Shown here: one piece after another, positions 62,332 through 64,000 of the stretch | Layout: the number at the start of each line of letters is the position of its first letter | How positions within the stretch are numbered: position 1 is the stretch's first letter | NCBI RefSeq assembly: GCF_002105285.1 | Contig: NZ_MUHR01000002.1 | Location: forward strand, 98,833-162,832 | Reading direction: 5' to 3' | DNA from: Planktotalea arctica | Lineage (GTDB): Bacteria; Pseudomonadota; Alphaproteobacteria; Rhodobacterales; Rhodobacteraceae | Length of the DNA stretch: 64,000 nt | Position numbers and translations under genes: made by a program | The notes under the pieces: generated by a model | The model's database searches: none | What the model was told of the DNA's origin: nothing | The model's input: the letters and a program-made list of their open reading frames with translations, nothing else

Positions 62332-63671
62332 TGGGCTTCGTGATCAACGAACATTCGCCAATAGAACACTTTGCGCCGCTGCCGAGCGAGGCGGACGCAG
62401 TGGTCATCGGCGGTGGTATCATCGGCGTTATGACCGCTTGGGAGTTGGCCAAGGCGGGCCTCAAAACGGTTTTGCTGGAAAAGGGCCGAATCGCGGGCGA
62501 GCAATCCTCGCGCAATTGGGGCTGGATACGCGCGCAGGGGCGCGACATTGCCGAGCTTGGCATTATGCTGGACGCGCAAGCGATGTGGCCCGAGCTTGAT
62601 AAACGGGCAGGGGGCGTCGGTCTTACTCAGACAGGCACGCTGTTCATGGCACGCGACGATCAGGCCATGGCGGGCTTTCAAAACTGGCTGGACGATGCTG
62701 CGCCCTATCAACTCGCCTCTAAGCTGCTAAGTGCGCACGAGTTGGCCGATCATATCCCGCGCGCCAATGCGCGCTGGGCGGGCGCGCTCTATACGCCCTC
62801 GGATTATCGCGCCGAGCCTTGGATCGCGGTGCCCGCGCTGGCGCGCGCGGCTGTAAAGGACGGGGCGGCGATCATCGAGAATTGCGCGGTGCGGATGCTT
62901 GATATCGAGGGCGGCAAGGTCACGGGGGTGATCACCGAACAGGGCCGGATCAAATCAAGCCGCGTCGCGCTCGCAGGTGGGGCCTGGTCTTCGCTGCTTT
63001 TGCGCCGCCACGGTGTGTCGATCCCGCAGTTATCTGTGCGCGCCAGCGTTGCCGCAACTGAACAATTGCCTGACGTTGCCAATGATAACGCCGTCGATGA
63101 TCGCCTCGCGTGGCGGCGCCGCGCTGATGGTGGTTACTCGCTCGCGCCTTCGGGCTTTCACGAATTGTTCCTTGGCCCCGATGCCTTTCGCGCCTTTGCG
63201 CGCTTCATGCCGCAGCTTTTGCAAGATCCGCTTGGTACGCGCTACTTGCCTGCTGCGCCGAAACATTTCCCCGATGCGTGGGGAACAAAGCGGCGCTGGG
63301 CCGGCGATCAAATCAGCCCGTTCGAACGTATGCGCATCCTTGATCCTGCGCCAAACGCGGCCAAAGTGCGCAAACTGGCACGCGATTTTGCCGCCACATT
63401 CCCAAGCCTTGGCGAGGTGCGGATCAAGCAAGCATGGGCCGGAATGATCGATGTAATGCCCGATGTGGTCCCTGTGGTGGATAGCTGCGCGCCGCTGCCG
63501 GGCCTCACGATTTGCACGGGCATGTGCGGTCATGGATTTGGCATTGGCCCTGCCTTCGGGCGCATCACCGCCAAGCTGATGCAAGGGCGCGATACCGGGC
63601 ATGATCTAAGCCGCTTTCGCCTTGGCCGTTTTAGCGATGGTAGCAAGCTGGTGCTTGGCCCCAATCTGTGA
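62331..63671 (+). CDS. FAD-dependent amino-acid oxidoreductase (DadA/glycine-oxidase-like)
   Basis: The 446-residue DAO-family flavoprotein has the FAD-binding motif AVVIGGGIIGVMTAWELAKAGL near residue 26. It continues with GRIAGEQSSRNWGWIRAQGRD, in which the SSRNWG stretch recalls the covalent-FAD or substrate region of sarcosine/D-amino acid enzymes. It ends GLTICTGMCGHGFGIGPAFGR. It should oxidise an amino acid or N-methyl amino acid to an imine. The start ATG shares one base with the argE-like stop. It is followed after 72 bases by an M20 amidohydrolase gene, so the three probably act in one route. Confidence 0.85.
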   Translation: MGFVINEHSPIEHFAPLPSEADAVVIGGGIIGVMTAWELAKAGLKTVLLEKGRIAGEQSSRNWGWIRAQGRDIAELGIMLDAQAMWPELDKRAGGVGLTQTGTLFMARDDQAMAGFQNWLDDAAPYQLASKLLSAHELADHIPRANARWAGALYTPSDYRAEPWIAVPALARAAVKDGAAIIENCAVRMLDIEGGKVTGVITEQGRIKSSRVALAGGAWSSLLLRRHGVSIPQLSVRASVAATEQLPDVANDNAVDDRLAWRRRADGGYSLAPSGFHELFLGPDAFRAFARFMPQLLQDPLGTRYLPAAPKHFPDAWGTKRRWAGDQISPFERMRILDPAPNAAKVRKLARDFAATFPSLGEVRIKQAWAGMIDVMPDVVPVVDSCAPLPGLTICTGMCGHGFGIGPAFGRITAKLMQGRDTGHDLSRFRLGRFSDGSKLVLGPNL

Positions 63672-63743
63672 CGCGGCGTTCCCCCTCTTGCGAGGGGCGC
63701 GCAGATGCGCCACGCTTCGCGGCGAGCACCGGGGGAGAAAACC

Positions 63744-64000
63744 ATGCCGATTCACAACCGATTTGCTGATTTGCATAGCGAGATCACGGGATGGCGCAGG
63801 CATTTGCACACCATTCCAGAACTGAATTTCGACCTGCCCAAGACGGCGGCTTTCGTTGAGCAGCGCCTGCGCGAGATTGGCGTGGATGTGCTTGAAACCG
63901 GCGTTGCACAAACCGGTATGGTCGCGGTGATCAAAGGCAAGAGCGACACATCGGGCCGCGTCATCGGCCTGCGCGCCGACATGGATGCGCTGCCGATCCA
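63744..64000 (+). CDS. M20 amidohydrolase (hippurate hydrolase-like), N-terminal part
   Basis: The first ~85 residues are present before the window ends. They read IHNRFADLHSEITGWRRHLH, then TIPELNFDLPKTAAFVEQRL and VIGLRADMDALPI, the classical start of the M20D amidohydrolases that remove acyl groups from N-acyl amino acids. GGGGGAG 5 bases before the ATG is a strong ribosome binding site. The metal ligands lie mostly beyond the edge. Two M20-type enzymes in one run with a peptide transporter suggest use of acylated amino acids. Confidence 0.88.
   Translation, partial: MPIHNRFADLHSEITGWRRHLHTIPELNFDLPKTAAFVEQRLREIGVDVLETGVAQTGMVAVIKGKSDTSGRVIGLRADMDALPI

Overview
The window looks like a chromosomal segment of a Roseobacter-group alphaproteobacterium (Rhodobacterales). 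The support is: class I lysyl-tRNA synthetase, a homodimeric-type pyruvate dehydrogenase whose E3 carries its own lipoyl domain, TRAP transport, a DUF1127 gene followed by hairpins with CCUCCUCCC loops (the Rhodobacter CcaF1/CcsR arrangement), and a long structured leader with an intrinsic terminator ahead of mraZ (the Rhodobacter UpsM arrangement). No prophage, insertion sequence, CRISPR array or complete defence system was seen.

Layout. 1-10.4 kb: end of a TRAP solute-binding protein, fused TRAP permease, D-lactate dehydrogenase (dld), then aceE-aceF-lpdA behind a promoter with a palindrome over its -35 box. 10.6-19.3 kb: RTX protein, two L,D-transpeptidases, DacB, EamA transporter, nadD, ettA, trxC, hemolysin III protein. 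19.3-26 kb: TerB-like protein, lysK, DUF4864 protein, a large beta-helix protein, an outer-membrane protein and an unrecognised protein. 26-38 kb: uvrB, NDUFS4-like protein, MYG1 protein, tRNA-Gly, MAPEG protein, pyruvate carboxylase, an L-lactate dehydrogenase-type flavoenzyme and a UvrD/PcrA helicase. 38.4-42.4 kb: a small orphan gene with a Hint-domain gene, then a clear cobalamin riboswitch in front of an unrecognised 93-residue protein and a DgcA/StcD-type demethylase flavoenzyme. 42.4-44.2 kb: CcsR-like hairpin array and DUF1127 gene (minus strand), then mrp. 44.6-54.1 kb: UpsM-like leader RNA and the first half of the dcw cluster, mraZ-rsmH-ftsL-ftsI-murE-murF-mraY-murD, which stops after murD at a perfect 20-bp palindrome and an AT-rich patch. 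55-64 kb: a peptide-type ABC transporter (binding protein and permeases on minus, fused double ATPase on plus) divergent from an argE-like / FAD-oxidoreductase / M20-amidohydrolase run.

Working together. Genes at both ends of the central carbon node are present: lactate uptake (inferred), both lactate dehydrogenase types, pyruvate dehydrogenase to acetyl-CoA and pyruvate carboxylase to oxaloacetate. The cell-wall genes (dcw, DacB, two L,D-transpeptidases) form a second theme. The most interesting regulatory material is RNA-based: the cobalamin riboswitch with an uncharacterised target, a five-hairpin anti-Shine-Dalgarno-type array, and the mraZ leader RNA.
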